In this document: positions 6,748 through 14,060 of the stretch, piece by piece | Numbering within the stretch: the first letter of the stretch is position 1 | How the letters are laid out: every line of letters begins with the position of its first letter | DNA from: Oscillospiraceae bacterium | GTDB taxonomy: Bacteria; Bacillota; Clostridia; Oscillospirales; Ruminococcaceae | Assembly: GCA_020024615.1 (NCBI GenBank) | Contig: JAHHTP010000035.1 | Span: 1-14,263 of the forward strand | DNA length: 14,263 nucleotides | Reading direction: 5' to 3' | Made by a program: the position numbers and the translations under genes | The notes under the pieces: model-generated | The model's database searches: none | What the model saw: only the letters and a program-made list of their open reading frames with translations | What the model was told of the DNA's origin: nothing

Positions 6748-7899
6748 ATGGAACAAAAGGGAACGGTATATTTCTTTACCGGCCTGTCTGGTGCAGGCAA
6801 AACCACCTTGGGCAGCCGCTTTTATAAGGGACTCAAAAAGACGAAACCGAATGCCGTCTATCTGGATGGTGATGAGATTCGGGTAGCTTTTGGCGAGGAT
6901 GTAGGTTATACGGATGAAGAACGCCGCCGTTGGGCGGGGCGTATTTTCCGGGTGTGCAAGCTACTGTCAGATCAGGGGATTGATGTGGTGGTTTGCTCCA
7001 TCGCCATGTACTCCGAAGTACGCCATTGGAATCGGGAGAATATCCCAAATTACAAGGAAATTTACATTAAGGTTTCCAAAGAAACGCTAATTGCTCGGAA
7101 TCAGAAGGGGCTATATTCCAGCGGAAAAAATGTAGTAGGTGTAGATTTGCCTTTTGATGAGCCGGAGTCTTCTGATTTGGTGGTGCATAATGATGGCGAC
7201 CGCACCCCGGAAGCTGTGGTAGCTGAGATTGAAAAGGCTCTCTATCCCAACATCGTAGAAAATCCCATTGATAATCGGACATATTGGAATCAGTATTACC
7301 GAAATAAGGTCTGCCTTACTACACCTTCTCCCTTTGCACAGTATGTGCTGACACTAATAGAGCCGGGAAAAGATATGGTAGAGTTGGGCTGCGGAAATGG
7401 GCGCGATGCGGTGTATTTTGCACAGAATGGTATGCATATTACCGCACTGGATCTTTCTAAAGAAGCGATCGCGGAATTGCAGAGTCAAAATATCCCCAAT
7501 GCTGAGTTTGTCTGTGGTGATTTCATTACCGCCGATTGCCACACTGAGAATGCGTATGATTATGTTTACAGCCGTTTTACCATTCATTCCATCAATGCAA
7601 GACAGGAGATGATGCTGCTACAGACAATATATCGCGCTCTCCGTTCTGATGGCAAGTTCTTTATTGAAGTGCGCAGTGTTAATGATCCACTCTGTGGGAA
7701 AGGGCAGGCGTTGGAGCGCAATGCTTATTTCTATGATAATCATTACCGCCGTTTTATCGTACTTTCTGAGCTTGTGGAGCATCTGGAAAAAGTGGGCTAT
7801 CGCATTGAATATGCGCAGGAGGATACTGGTTTTGCACCTTATGGCAATGATGATCCGCCTGTCATTCGTATTGTAGCGGTAAAGGCTTCTGCTATTTAA
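6748..7899 (+). CDS. CysC-like (APS kinase family) kinase fused to SAM methyltransferase
   Basis: A 383-residue fusion. Residues 5-165 form an adenylylsulfate-kinase fold: Walker A GLSGAGKTT at 12-20, DGD at 40-42 with Arg45, Arg59 and KGLY at 120-123. Residues about 178-383 form a class I methyltransferase with motif I VELGCGNGRD at 211-220 and an acidic LD at 234-235. In true APS kinases the middle motif reads DREENVRRI; here the Asn is Trp62. The ISPY motif reads IAMY (85-88), and the lid KKARAGEIKGFTGID is shortened to SSGKNVVGVD. It may therefore make PAPS for the upstream sulfotransferase-like protein, or phosphorylate another nucleotide-linked group; a CysC-like kinase in Campylobacter jejuni capsule biosynthesis acts on cytidine diphosphoramidate. 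No ATP sulfurylase is in the window. TAGGAG at 6736-6741 lies 6 nt before the ATG. The fusion and the changed pocket are the notable features. Confidence 0.75.
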   Translation: MEQKGTVYFFTGLSGAGKTTLGSRFYKGLKKTKPNAVYLDGDEIRVAFGEDVGYTDEERRRWAGRIFRVCKLLSDQGIDVVVCSIAMYSEVRHWNRENIPNYKEIYIKVSKETLIARNQKGLYSSGKNVVGVDLPFDEPESSDLVVHNDGDRTPEAVVAEIEKALYPNIVENPIDNRTYWNQYYRNKVCLTTPSPFAQYVLTLIEPGKDMVELGCGNGRDAVYFAQNGMHITALDLSKEAIAELQSQNIPNAEFVCGDFITADCHTENAYDYVYSRFTIHSINARQEMMLLQTIYRALRSDGKFFIEVRSVNDPLCGKGQALERNAYFYDNHYRRFIVLSELVEHLEKVGYRIEYAQEDTGFAPYGNDDPPVIRIVAVKASAI

Positions 7900-7944
7900 G
7901 CAAACAGAATCAATTACTATAGTTTAAATATTCAAAATAAATAA

Positions 7945-7990
7945 GGGCATGCTGAAATGGATCGAACGATTCCGGGTGGCATGCCCTTTT
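7945..7990 (+). terminator. Two-helix 3'-UTR hairpin / terminator after the operon (copy B)
   Basis: The outer stem pairs GGGCATGC 7945-7952 with GCATGCCC 7979-7986. The internal loop is TGAAAT 7953-7958 opposite CGGGTG 7973-7978. The inner stem pairs GGATC 7959-7963 with GATTC 7968-7972 (one G-U) around loop GAAC, and four T follow. It has the same shape as the hairpin after ppdK, with compensatory changes. The flank from about 7902 (AAACAG, then ATAGTTTAAATA and AAATAAAT) also matches copy A. Confidence 0.75.
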
Positions 7991-8051
7991 CCTGTGATAA
8001 TACTTTATGAAATACTGTTCTGACTTTTTATCAGGATAGCAATAATGATAA

Positions 8052-8080
8052 TTGCGGTTACAAGGCGGGTGTGATATAAT
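8052..8080 (+). promoter_or_regulatory. SigA-type promoter of fucU
   Basis: TATAAT at 8075-8080, preceded by TG at 8072-8073 (extended -10), with TTGCGG at 8052-8057 as a weak -35 and a 17-bp spacer. Transcription should begin near 8087, about 48 nt before the start codon. Confidence 0.75.
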
Positions 8081-8134
8081 ATGGATTAAAGACAGATATT
8101 TCTGTTTGAATCAAATACGAAAAAGGGTGAAATG

Positions 8135-8590
8135 ATGTTACAGAAAATTTCCAAGGTATTAACTGGTGATATGCTGAAGGTTCTCTGCGATATGGGGCAT
8201 GGCGATATGCTGATTTTGGCAGACGCTAATTTTCCAGGAGAGAGTATTGCTAAAACAACTTCTATTGGTAATTTAATTCGCTGCCCAGGTGCGGATGTTG
8301 CGACTTTATATGAAGCAATTCATGAATTATTCCCATTGGATGCAGAGTATTCTGGGCGCACTGCTGCGGTGATGGATTTGACGGATAGTGACAAGGCAAA
8401 AGGTAGTCCTGAGCCGGAAGCATGGGGTGACTATGAGGCTATTTTACATAAGGATTATCCAGATGTAGAAATGGAAAAGATTGAGCGCTTTGCGTTTTAT
8501 GAGCAGGCCAAACACGCATATTGCGTAATTCAGACTGGTGAAGAACGCAAATATGGTAACCTGATGCTCGTAAAAGGCTGCGTACTGTAA
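8135..8590 (+). CDS. fucU: L-fucose mutarotase (RbsD/FucU family)
   Basis: Cytosolic sugar mutarotase that interconverts the alpha and beta anomers of L-fucose, feeding fucose catabolism. Recognised features are MLKVLCDMGHGD near the N-terminus, LADANFPGES, and the C-terminal RFAFYEQAKHAYCVIQTGEE followed by KYGNLMLVKG, which resemble E. coli FucU more than RbsD. Two adjacent ATGs exist (8132 and 8135). The second is chosen because the GGGTGA Shine-Dalgarno ends at 8130, only 1 nt from the first ATG, and because it places the MGHGD histidine at residue 22, the catalytic number in E. coli FucU. The protein is 151 aa, slightly longer than the 140-aa E. coli form. It stands alone between its own promoter and terminator, with no other fucose gene nearby, so a fucose role is inferred from family only; a ribose-type substrate is a lesser possibility. 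Confidence 0.88.
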   Translation: MLQKISKVLTGDMLKVLCDMGHGDMLILADANFPGESIAKTTSIGNLIRCPGADVATLYEAIHELFPLDAEYSGRTAAVMDLTDSDKAKGSPEPEAWGDYEAILHKDYPDVEMEKIERFAFYEQAKHAYCVIQTGEERKYGNLMLVKGCVL

Positions 8591-8604
8591 TTTGTTATAT
8601 AAAA

Positions 8605-8642
8605 AACGCCTGATTGACTCGAAAAAGTTAGTCAGGCGTTTT
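8605..8642 (+). terminator. Terminator of fucU, possibly bidirectional
   Basis: A 14-bp stem (8605-8618 with 8627-8640, two G-U pairs) with loop TCGAAAAA has T-rich flank on the plus strand (TTTT at 8639-8642) and an A run at 8601-8606 that would give a U run on the minus strand. It lies between two convergent genes, so it may stop both. Confidence 0.85.
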
Positions 8643-8649
8643 GATTTAC

Positions 8650-8683
8650 AAAAACTCTCCGGCTTATTAGAGTAGCCGGAGAG
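8650..8683 (-). terminator. Terminator of the alcohol dehydrogenase gene
   Basis: A perfect 10-bp stem (CTCTCCGGCT at 8655-8664 with AGCCGGAGAG at 8674-8683) has a 9-nt loop. On the minus strand it is followed by five U (A run at 8650-8654). It lies about 70 nt past the dehydrogenase stop, back to back with the fucU terminator. Confidence 0.85.
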
Positions 8684-8753
8684 AAATATGCGATATTGAT
8701 TATCTTATGGGATGGTTCTTAAAAAATCAGGAAAAGAAACTTCAAAAATAGAA

Positions 8754-9824
8754 TCAGTATAGTTTAACAACTGGTTTGATTAAATCTGCCGGTTTATCTT
8801 TCATCAGCTGTAAAGCTTGTGGAATGGCATCCCAGCCCTCAAATACATGAGTGGTTAATGGTTTTACATCCAGTTTTCCGTTTGCAACCAGAGAACCAAG
8901 TTTTTCCATTCTCAAACGACCGCCCGGCATTAAACCGCCAAGGATCTGTTTATGACCCATACCAACGCCCCATGCTTCGCGTGGGATTTTAATATAATCG
9001 CCATTACCTAAATAGTTTACATTGCCAATCTTACCACCCGGTTTAACTGATTTGACAGCGGCTTCAAAGGTATCTACATCGCCACCTGCGATGATAACTT
9101 TATCAACGCCTTTGCCATTGGTCATTGCTAAAACTTGTTCTTCAATCGGGCCATTTTTGTAGCTGATGAAATCAGAAGCACCATATTTTTTAGCAGCAGC
9201 AATACAATTCGGTCTGGTACCAACAGCGATGATGCGAGAAGCACCTCGCATGTTTGCACCTGCAACAGACATTAAGCCTACCGGACCAATGCCGATAACC
9301 AATACGGTATCACCGAATTCAACATCAGCCAGCTCAACACCATGGAAGCCAGTCGGAACCATATCAGAGAGCATGCAGGCATCTACTGGGTCAATATTGT
9401 CTGGTAAGATAGCCAAGTTACCGTCTGCATCATTTACATGGAAGTATTCAGCGAATACACCGTCTTTGAAGTTGGAGAATTTCCAGCCTGCCAGCATACC
9501 GTTAGAATGCATTTGATATCCTGCCTGTGCTTCCAGAGAGTTCCAGTCCGGAGTAATAGCCGGTACTAAAACACGATCACCCGGCTTGAAGTCTTTGACC
9601 ATAGAACCTACCTCAACAACCTCTGCACAGCATTCATGGCCTAAAATCATATTATGTCTGTCTCCGACTGCACCTTCCCAAACGGTGTGAATGTCAGAAG
9701 TACAAATAGCGATAGCAAGTGGTTTGCAGATTGCATCCATTGGGCCACAAGTAGGAACCTCTTTTTCAATCCAGCCTACTTCGCCGATTTTTAACATTGC
9801 AAAACCTTTCATCATTTTTTCCAT
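8754..9824 (-). CDS. NADP-dependent secondary alcohol dehydrogenase (zinc)
   Basis: Medium-chain zinc dehydrogenase that oxidises secondary alcohols or reduces ketones, very close to Thermoanaerobacter brockii ADH and Clostridium beijerinckii isopropanol dehydrogenase. Catalytic zinc ligands are visible as Cys41 (ICTSD), His63 and Glu64 (LGHE) and Asp154 (SDMVPTGFHG). The structural zinc lobe is absent, as usual in this subgroup. The Rossmann motif GIGPVG is at 178-183. Gly202-Thr203-Arg204 and Tyr222 correspond to the residues that bind the NADP 2'-phosphate in TBADH (Gly198, Ser199, Arg200, Tyr218), so NADP(H) is expected. The 356 aa include a 4-residue N-terminal extension; AAAGG about 10 nt upstream supports ATG at 9824, though ATG at 9812 would match TBADH exactly. 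Single gene under a strong promoter with an operator. The physiological substrate is unknown. Confidence 0.95.
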   Translation of the reverse strand: MEKMMKGFAMLKIGEVGWIEKEVPTCGPMDAICKPLAIAICTSDIHTVWEGAVGDRHNMILGHECCAEVVEVGSMVKDFKPGDRVLVPAITPDWNSLEAQAGYQMHSNGMLAGWKFSNFKDGVFAEYFHVNDADGNLAILPDNIDPVDACMLSDMVPTGFHGVELADVEFGDTVLVIGIGPVGLMSVAGANMRGASRIIAVGTRPNCIAAAKKYGASDFISYKNGPIEEQVLAMTNGKGVDKVIIAGGDVDTFEAAVKSVKPGGKIGNVNYLGNGDYIKIPREAWGVGMGHKQILGGLMPGGRLRMEKLGSLVANGKLDVKPLTTHVFEGWDAIPQALQLMKDKPADLIKPVVKLY

Positions 9825-9849
9825 TATAAAATATCCTTTCCCATATAAA

Positions 9850-9874
9850 AATCCGTAACGATTGGTTACGGATT
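9850..9874 (-). promoter_or_regulatory. Inverted-repeat operator over the dehydrogenase transcription start
   Basis: Perfect 10-bp arms AATCCGTAAC (9850-9859) and GTTACGGATT (9865-9874) are separated by 5 bp. The repeat begins just downstream of the -10 at 9876-9881 and covers the expected start near 9869. A dimeric repressor bound here would block transcription. The same bases can form a 5'-end RNA hairpin, but the position over the start favours a DNA operator. I do not recognise the regulator. Confidence 0.7.
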
Positions 9875-9875
9875 C

Positions 9876-9904
9876 ATTATAACTGTTTCAAAGTATATTG
9901 TCAA
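9876..9904 (-). promoter_or_regulatory. Consensus SigA promoter of the dehydrogenase
   Basis: On the minus strand TTGACA (9904-9899), exactly 17 bp, then TATAAT (9881-9876): a perfect match to the vegetative consensus. With the adjacent operator this suggests a strong, repressible promoter. The AT-rich 240 bp beyond it (9905-10146) hold no gene I can support. Confidence 0.93.
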
Positions 9905-10146
9905 TGAATTATATGAGTATATTATATGAATTTTGTATGAAAGATAAACACTTGTTTGAAAATAAGCCTTAAAAAAGATGTATAAAATAATATAATTGAT
10001 AAAATATGCCAAAATAATCAATGCTCCAGCAGGGAATACCAAATCGTCTGTGTTTTGGTATGGTTAAAAGTGACAAAATAATACTAGGTTTTATGAAATG
10101 CAGTGGAGGGTATTGAATATTGATTATATGGAATGCAGATACAGAG

Positions 10147-10848
10147 TTAGATAATTTTGGAAACATCATATACGGTTAAAATATTATTGTTTACTTTGAA
10201 TTTAATTTCCACACCAGCAAACGCAAAGCCATAGGTCCGGTTTGGGTCATTCTGGTAGGATGGACGAGGGTCTTGTTCCAGAATAGCTATTGCAGCTTCC
10301 CGTTTGTTTTCAGGGAGAATTTGTAGCAAGTTTTCTGGAAAATTTACAGTTAGTACATAGCTGCTGACCTCTTTAGCAAATCCACCAGCTGCATCGGGAA
10401 TGGCATCAATATGCGGCAGGTATGGTTTGATGTCATAAATTGGAGTGCCGTCCATTAAATCAGCACCAGAAATATGCAGAACAGTGCCCTGTGAAGTTTG
10501 TTCCATACCATCAAACTGAACGACCGACAGGCCGATTGGATTTGGACGAAATGGGGAACGCGTGGCGAATACACCTTTTTTGACATTTCCACCGAGTCGA
10601 GGCGGTCGGACCGTCGGGGACCATGTGTCCCGCAACGCGTCTGAAAACTGCCAGATCAGCCAGAGATGCGAAAATTCTTCGATTCCACGCAGTGCATCCG
10701 GATTACGGAATTCTGGTTCAAATACAATGACAGCATGCAGTTCTTTAATCAAATTTCCCTGTCTTGGAATGCCAAATTTGGTTGGGAAATCGGTATGGAT
10801 AGTTGCAATTGGTTTAATTTTTGGGATTTTTTTCTGTTTTGCACTCAT
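10147..10848 (-). CDS. trmO: tRNA t6A37 N6-methyltransferase (TrmO/YaeB/TsaA family)
   Basis: SAM-dependent enzyme of the TrmO family, which methylates N6 of t6A at position 37 in some tRNAs reading ACN codons. Residues about 10-150 form the conserved TrmO barrel: IKPIATIHTDFPTKFGIPRQG, a GIEEFSHLWLIWQF block, and TRSPFRPNPIGLS near 95-107, the family signature. The C-terminal part (about 155-233) includes DPRPSY and GFAFAGVEI as in full-length bacterial TrmO; 233 aa is the usual size. The start ATG overlaps the stop of the upstream RACE gene (ATGA at 10848-10845), so translation is probably coupled and the pair is one transcript. No clear terminator is visible in the 150 nt downstream. Confidence 0.92.
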   Translation of the reverse strand: MSAKQKKIPKIKPIATIHTDFPTKFGIPRQGNLIKELHAVIVFEPEFRNPDALRGIEEFSHLWLIWQFSDALRDTWSPTVRPPRLGGNVKKGVFATRSPFRPNPIGLSVVQFDGMEQTSQGTVLHISGADLMDGTPIYDIKPYLPHIDAIPDAAGGFAKEVSSYVLTVNFPENLLQILPENKREAAIAILEQDPRPSYQNDPNRTYGFAFAGVEIKFKVNNNILTVYDVSKII

Positions 10849-12392
10849 TCGTCGTCATCTCCAAAATGCATTCTCATGATATATTGTTCCATAAAAATAG
10901 GGGAGGTAGAGAGATCTACGACATTGGCTTCTTCTGCCAGCTTGATACTTTCTGCAATCAATGGCTTGCTCAGCAGCAGCATAGACGCACCTACACCGGC
11001 TGCATTGCCAACTGCTTTTGCTTTTTTTGTCAGTGCTTTGGGAAATAAACCAATGGTGGCGGCAGAAACAGTACTGATATAACGACCAAATCCGCCCGCA
11101 ATATAGAAGATATCAACATCTTCTGGATCAATTTCAGCGGTTTCCAGCAAGGTATCAATACCACCACAGATTGCTGCTTTTGCAAGCTGGAGTTGACGAA
11201 TATCCTGCTGCGTAATTAGAATGTTGTCGGCAAGTTTGATTGCCGGACTGTTATCATATTCGGTCAGACAGTTTGCGTATTCTTCATTTTCTTCATCTAT
11301 GCAGCCGGTTTCGTCGATCAAACCGGTGTTTAACAGCATTGCAGCAGCATCAATTAAACCAGTTCCGCAGATGCCTACAGCTTTTTGGTTTCCTATGGTA
11401 GTGCACGAGATAATTCCATCAGCGGCGGTCACCGAGTCGATAGCGCCGTCACCAGCTGCCATGCCGAAGGTGATACCTGCGCCTTCAAATGCTGGACCTG
11501 CTGCGGTTGCGCAAACAGATAATTTGCCGTCATGAATTAAGCCCATTTCGCCATTGGTACCGATGTCAACCATTAAAACGGTCTGCTTGGTATCATTCAT
11601 TTCACAAGCAAGCATGGAGCAGATGATATCACTGCCAACAAATGCTGCTGCTGTTTTTGGTAGATAAACCTTCATATCTGGAAATCTTTTGAATAAACCG
11701 ATCACAGTGGTGCCGAGATAATTTTTGATTTCAAATGGAGCGGCGGTCAATGGGGTGGTATCTTCTTTGGTAAACAGATAGAGCATAGCGGTATTTCCAG
11801 TGATAACAGCGGTGTTTACTTTGATTTGCTCGGCGTCCATCATAGATTTAAATGCATCTTCGATTGCATCGCGAATAGTTGCTGCGAGTGCGTCCTGCAT
11901 GCCACCGACTGCTTTTTCAATGCGAGAAATAACATCTGCCCCGAAACTGCTCTGCGGATTCATAAAGGTATTGCGTTTAAGGCATTTACCTGTTTTCAGA
12001 TTATATAGATATACAGCGACAGTGGTGGTTCCGATGTCAACAGCAAATCCATAATCACCATCCATGGCATCTAATGTAAATTCTGGGATAATACCATCGG
12101 ATACGATACGGTTGTTCTTTTGTGGCAGAATGATCTGACAGTCACCGTTTGCTACACATTGACAGGCAAGCCGTGTATTCTGCGGCATATCGGAAATTTT
12201 TTTCAATTCTCTTGCATCTGGTGTGGTCAAGTCACCAGTTGCGATGACGGCGCATTTGCCACAGGTTCCATTTTGTCCGCATGGCATTGAAAATGGAATG
12301 TCTTGTTTTAATAACAATTCAGATAGTTTCTGTGGACGATCAAAGTACACAGTCCGCTGATCAGAACCTTGTATAATGGTGCATTTCATCAT
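10845..12392 (-). CDS. Reductive activator of corrinoid enzymes (2Fe-2S + ASKHA, DUF4445)
   Basis: A 515-residue cytoplasmic ATPase of the RACE type, which uses ATP and a low-potential iron-sulfur centre to return inactive Co(II) corrinoid proteins to Co(I). Residues 1-95 form a plant-type 2Fe-2S ferredoxin domain with Cys38, Cys44, Cys47 and Cys77 as likely ligands (MPCGQNGTCGKC, LACQC). From about 115 onward comes the ASKHA/DUF4445 module: AVDIGTTTVAVYL, VDIGTNGEMGL, GAGITFGMAAGDGAID, CGTGLIDAAAML and IAGGFGRYI. AAGGAG at 12405-12400 lies 7 nt before the first of two ATGs, which fixes the start at 12392. No corrinoid protein or cobalamin methyltransferase is present in the window, so its client is unknown. 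It is translationally coupled to trmO. Confidence 0.9.
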   Translation of the reverse strand: MMKCTIIQGSDQRTVYFDRPQKLSELLLKQDIPFSMPCGQNGTCGKCAVIATGDLTTPDARELKKISDMPQNTRLACQCVANGDCQIILPQKNNRIVSDGIIPEFTLDAMDGDYGFAVDIGTTTVAVYLYNLKTGKCLKRNTFMNPQSSFGADVISRIEKAVGGMQDALAATIRDAIEDAFKSMMDAEQIKVNTAVITGNTAMLYLFTKEDTTPLTAAPFEIKNYLGTTVIGLFKRFPDMKVYLPKTAAAFVGSDIICSMLACEMNDTKQTVLMVDIGTNGEMGLIHDGKLSVCATAAGPAFEGAGITFGMAAGDGAIDSVTAADGIISCTTIGNQKAVGICGTGLIDAAAMLLNTGLIDETGCIDEENEEYANCLTEYDNSPAIKLADNILITQQDIRQLQLAKAAICGGIDTLLETAEIDPEDVDIFYIAGGFGRYISTVSAATIGLFPKALTKKAKAVGNAAGVGASMLLLSKPLIAESIKLAEEANVVDLSTSPIFMEQYIMRMHFGDDDE

Positions 12393-12441
12393 AAATGTTC
12401 TCCTTAAAATGTTGATTTACAGGGCATAAAATATTAACTTA

Positions 12442-12470
12442 ATGATAACATAATTTGAATTTGAATACAA
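12442..12470 (-). promoter_or_regulatory. Promoter candidate for the RACE-trmO operon
   Basis: On the minus strand TTGTAT (12470-12465), 17 bp, then TATCAT (12447-12442), preceded by TGT to make an extended -10. The -10 is one base from consensus and the -35 is weak. The leader would be about 43 nt. Confidence 0.55.
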
Positions 12471-12531
12471 GGTGATTTTGGAAAATCATAAGAAATGTTA
12501 ATACAAATATAAATATAAAAAGCACAAAGAA

Positions 12532-12557
12532 ACAGGACTCTCTTTCGAAAGTCCTGT
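12532..12557 (-). terminator. Terminator of proS
   Basis: An 8-bp stem ACAGGACT/AGTCCTGT (12532-12539 with 12550-12557) with a 10-nt loop lies 15 nt past the proS stop and is followed on the minus strand by a U-rich tail (TTTCTTTG, then TTTTT). Confidence 0.8.
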
Positions 12558-12571
12558 AAGTAAATCTGATA

Positions 12572-14011
12572 TTAGTACTGTCTGCCCCAGTATACCATGT
12601 GTTTTGCCGGTTTGCCACAGCATACACAGGTCTGACCCAAGCAGTCCTCTACAAATGGGATACAGCGAGATTTTACGCCACCAGTTTCTTCTTTTAGCTG
12701 ATCCTCGCAGGCAGAATCGCCGCACCACATCGCTTTGATAAAGCCAGATTTATTTTTTGCAATATCTAAGAATTCATCGTGGGTGGTAGCAACATAGGTT
12801 CTGTTTTCGAGGTTTTTCTGTGCGCGCTCATACAGCCCGTTATGAACGGCTTCCAGTGCTTTTGCAACCTCTTCTGTCAGGTTGTCCAGAGATACAACGG
12901 TTTTTTCGTTGTTGTCACGGCGAACCAGGACGCACTGATTTGCTTCGATATCTTTCGGACCGATTTCCAGACGAACCGGAATACCTTTCATCTCGGATTC
13001 TGCAAATTTCCAGCCCGGCTGTTTGTCAGAATCATCAACTTTCACACGAACATCTTTTTTTAGTAAAGCAGCTAGTTCGTGTGCTTTGTCCAGAACACCT
13101 GATTTATGCTGTGCGATCGGAACTATCATAACCTGGATAGGAGCGATTTTCGGCGGCAAAATCAGGCCATTGTCATCGCCGTGGGTCATGATGATGGCAC
13201 CGATCATACGGGTGGATACACCCCAAGAAGTTTGGTGCGGAGCAGCAAGCTTATTGTCACGGCCTGCAAACTGGATATCAAACGCTTTTGCAAATCCATC
13301 GCCAAAGTAGTGGGATGTACCACCCTGCAATGCAAATCCGTTGTGCATCATTGGTTCAATAGTATAGGTTGCAACTGCGCCTGCGAATTTTTCTTTTTCG
13401 GTTTTCTGACCAGTGACCGCCGGAATTGCCAGAATATCTTTATAGAACCAGGTATAGATATCAAGCATTCTGCGGGTTTCTTCCATCGCTTCCTCAGCGG
13501 TTTCGTGCATGGTGTGACCTTCCTGCCATAAGAACTCTGTGTTTCTTAAGAATGGACGAGTGGTCTTTTCCCAACGCATAACAGAGCACCACTGATTGTA
13601 CAGCTTCGGCAGGTCGCGATAGGATTTGATAACATCTTTATAATGTTCACAGAACAGAGTTTCGGATGTCGGGCGAATGCACAGACGCTCGGTCAGTTTT
13701 TCGCTGCCACCGTGGGTAACCCATGCAACTTCCGGTGCAAATCCTGCGACATGCTCCTTTTCTTTTAAAAGAAGGCTTTCCGGAATTAACATCGGCATAT
13801 ATACATTTTCATGTCCAGTTTCTTTGAATTTATCATCTAAAATGCGCTGGATGTTTTCCCAGATCGCATATCCATAGGGGCGAAAAATCATGCAGCCTTT
13901 TACACTGGAGTAATCAATCAATTCCGCTTTCTTTACAACGTCGGTATACCACTTTGCAAAATCTTCATCCATTGCAGTAATGGCTTCTACCATTTTTTTC
14001 TGCTGTGCCAT
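12572..14011 (-). CDS. proS: Prolyl-tRNA synthetase, type 3 (archaeal/eukaryote-like)
   Basis: Class II aminoacyl-tRNA synthetase that charges tRNA-Pro. Motif 2 is RWEKTTRPFLRNTEFLWQEGHT read in two parts (RWEKTT and FLRNTEFLWQEGH), followed by TGQKTEKEKFAGA and ALQGGTSHYFGDGFAKAF. The bacterial INS editing insert is absent, and the protein ends in a Cys-rich zinc-binding domain (Cys430, 435, 450, 457, 462, 464, 465) and the terminal Tyr of GRQY, which define type 3 enzymes. I start it at ATG 14011 (479 aa, MAQQKKMVEAITAMDEDFAKW), where AAGGTGA lies 4 nt upstream. Upstream in-frame ATGs at 14044 and 14092 lie in the leader and the tRNA terminator and have no usable ribosome site. A small hairpin sits just before the Shine-Dalgarno. 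No T-box can fit in the short leader. No promoter is visible between the tRNA and proS. Confidence 0.96.
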   Translation of the reverse strand: MAQQKKMVEAITAMDEDFAKWYTDVVKKAELIDYSSVKGCMIFRPYGYAIWENIQRILDDKFKETGHENVYMPMLIPESLLLKEKEHVAGFAPEVAWVTHGGSEKLTERLCIRPTSETLFCEHYKDVIKSYRDLPKLYNQWCSVMRWEKTTRPFLRNTEFLWQEGHTMHETAEEAMEETRRMLDIYTWFYKDILAIPAVTGQKTEKEKFAGAVATYTIEPMMHNGFALQGGTSHYFGDGFAKAFDIQFAGRDNKLAAPHQTSWGVSTRMIGAIIMTHGDDNGLILPPKIAPIQVMIVPIAQHKSGVLDKAHELAALLKKDVRVKVDDSDKQPGWKFAESEMKGIPVRLEIGPKDIEANQCVLVRRDNNEKTVVSLDNLTEEVAKALEAVHNGLYERAQKNLENRTYVATTHDEFLDIAKNKSGFIKAMWCGDSACEDQLKEETGGVKSRCIPFVEDCLGQTCVCCGKPAKHMVYWGRQY

Positions 14012-14060
14012 GTTTTCACCTTGCAATCCATATAGGATTTGCATTTCCTTTCTTTTCTGT

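Noticed and set aside
10036..10061. An 8-bp hairpin (ATACCAAA/TTTGGTAT) as terminator of trmO
   Set aside because: No U run follows on either strand, and the loop is 10 nt; it may be chance in AT-rich DNA.
9969..10169. A 66-codon minus-strand frame after trmO
   Set aside because: It overlaps the end of trmO, lacks a ribosome site and has AT-rich, low-complexity composition.
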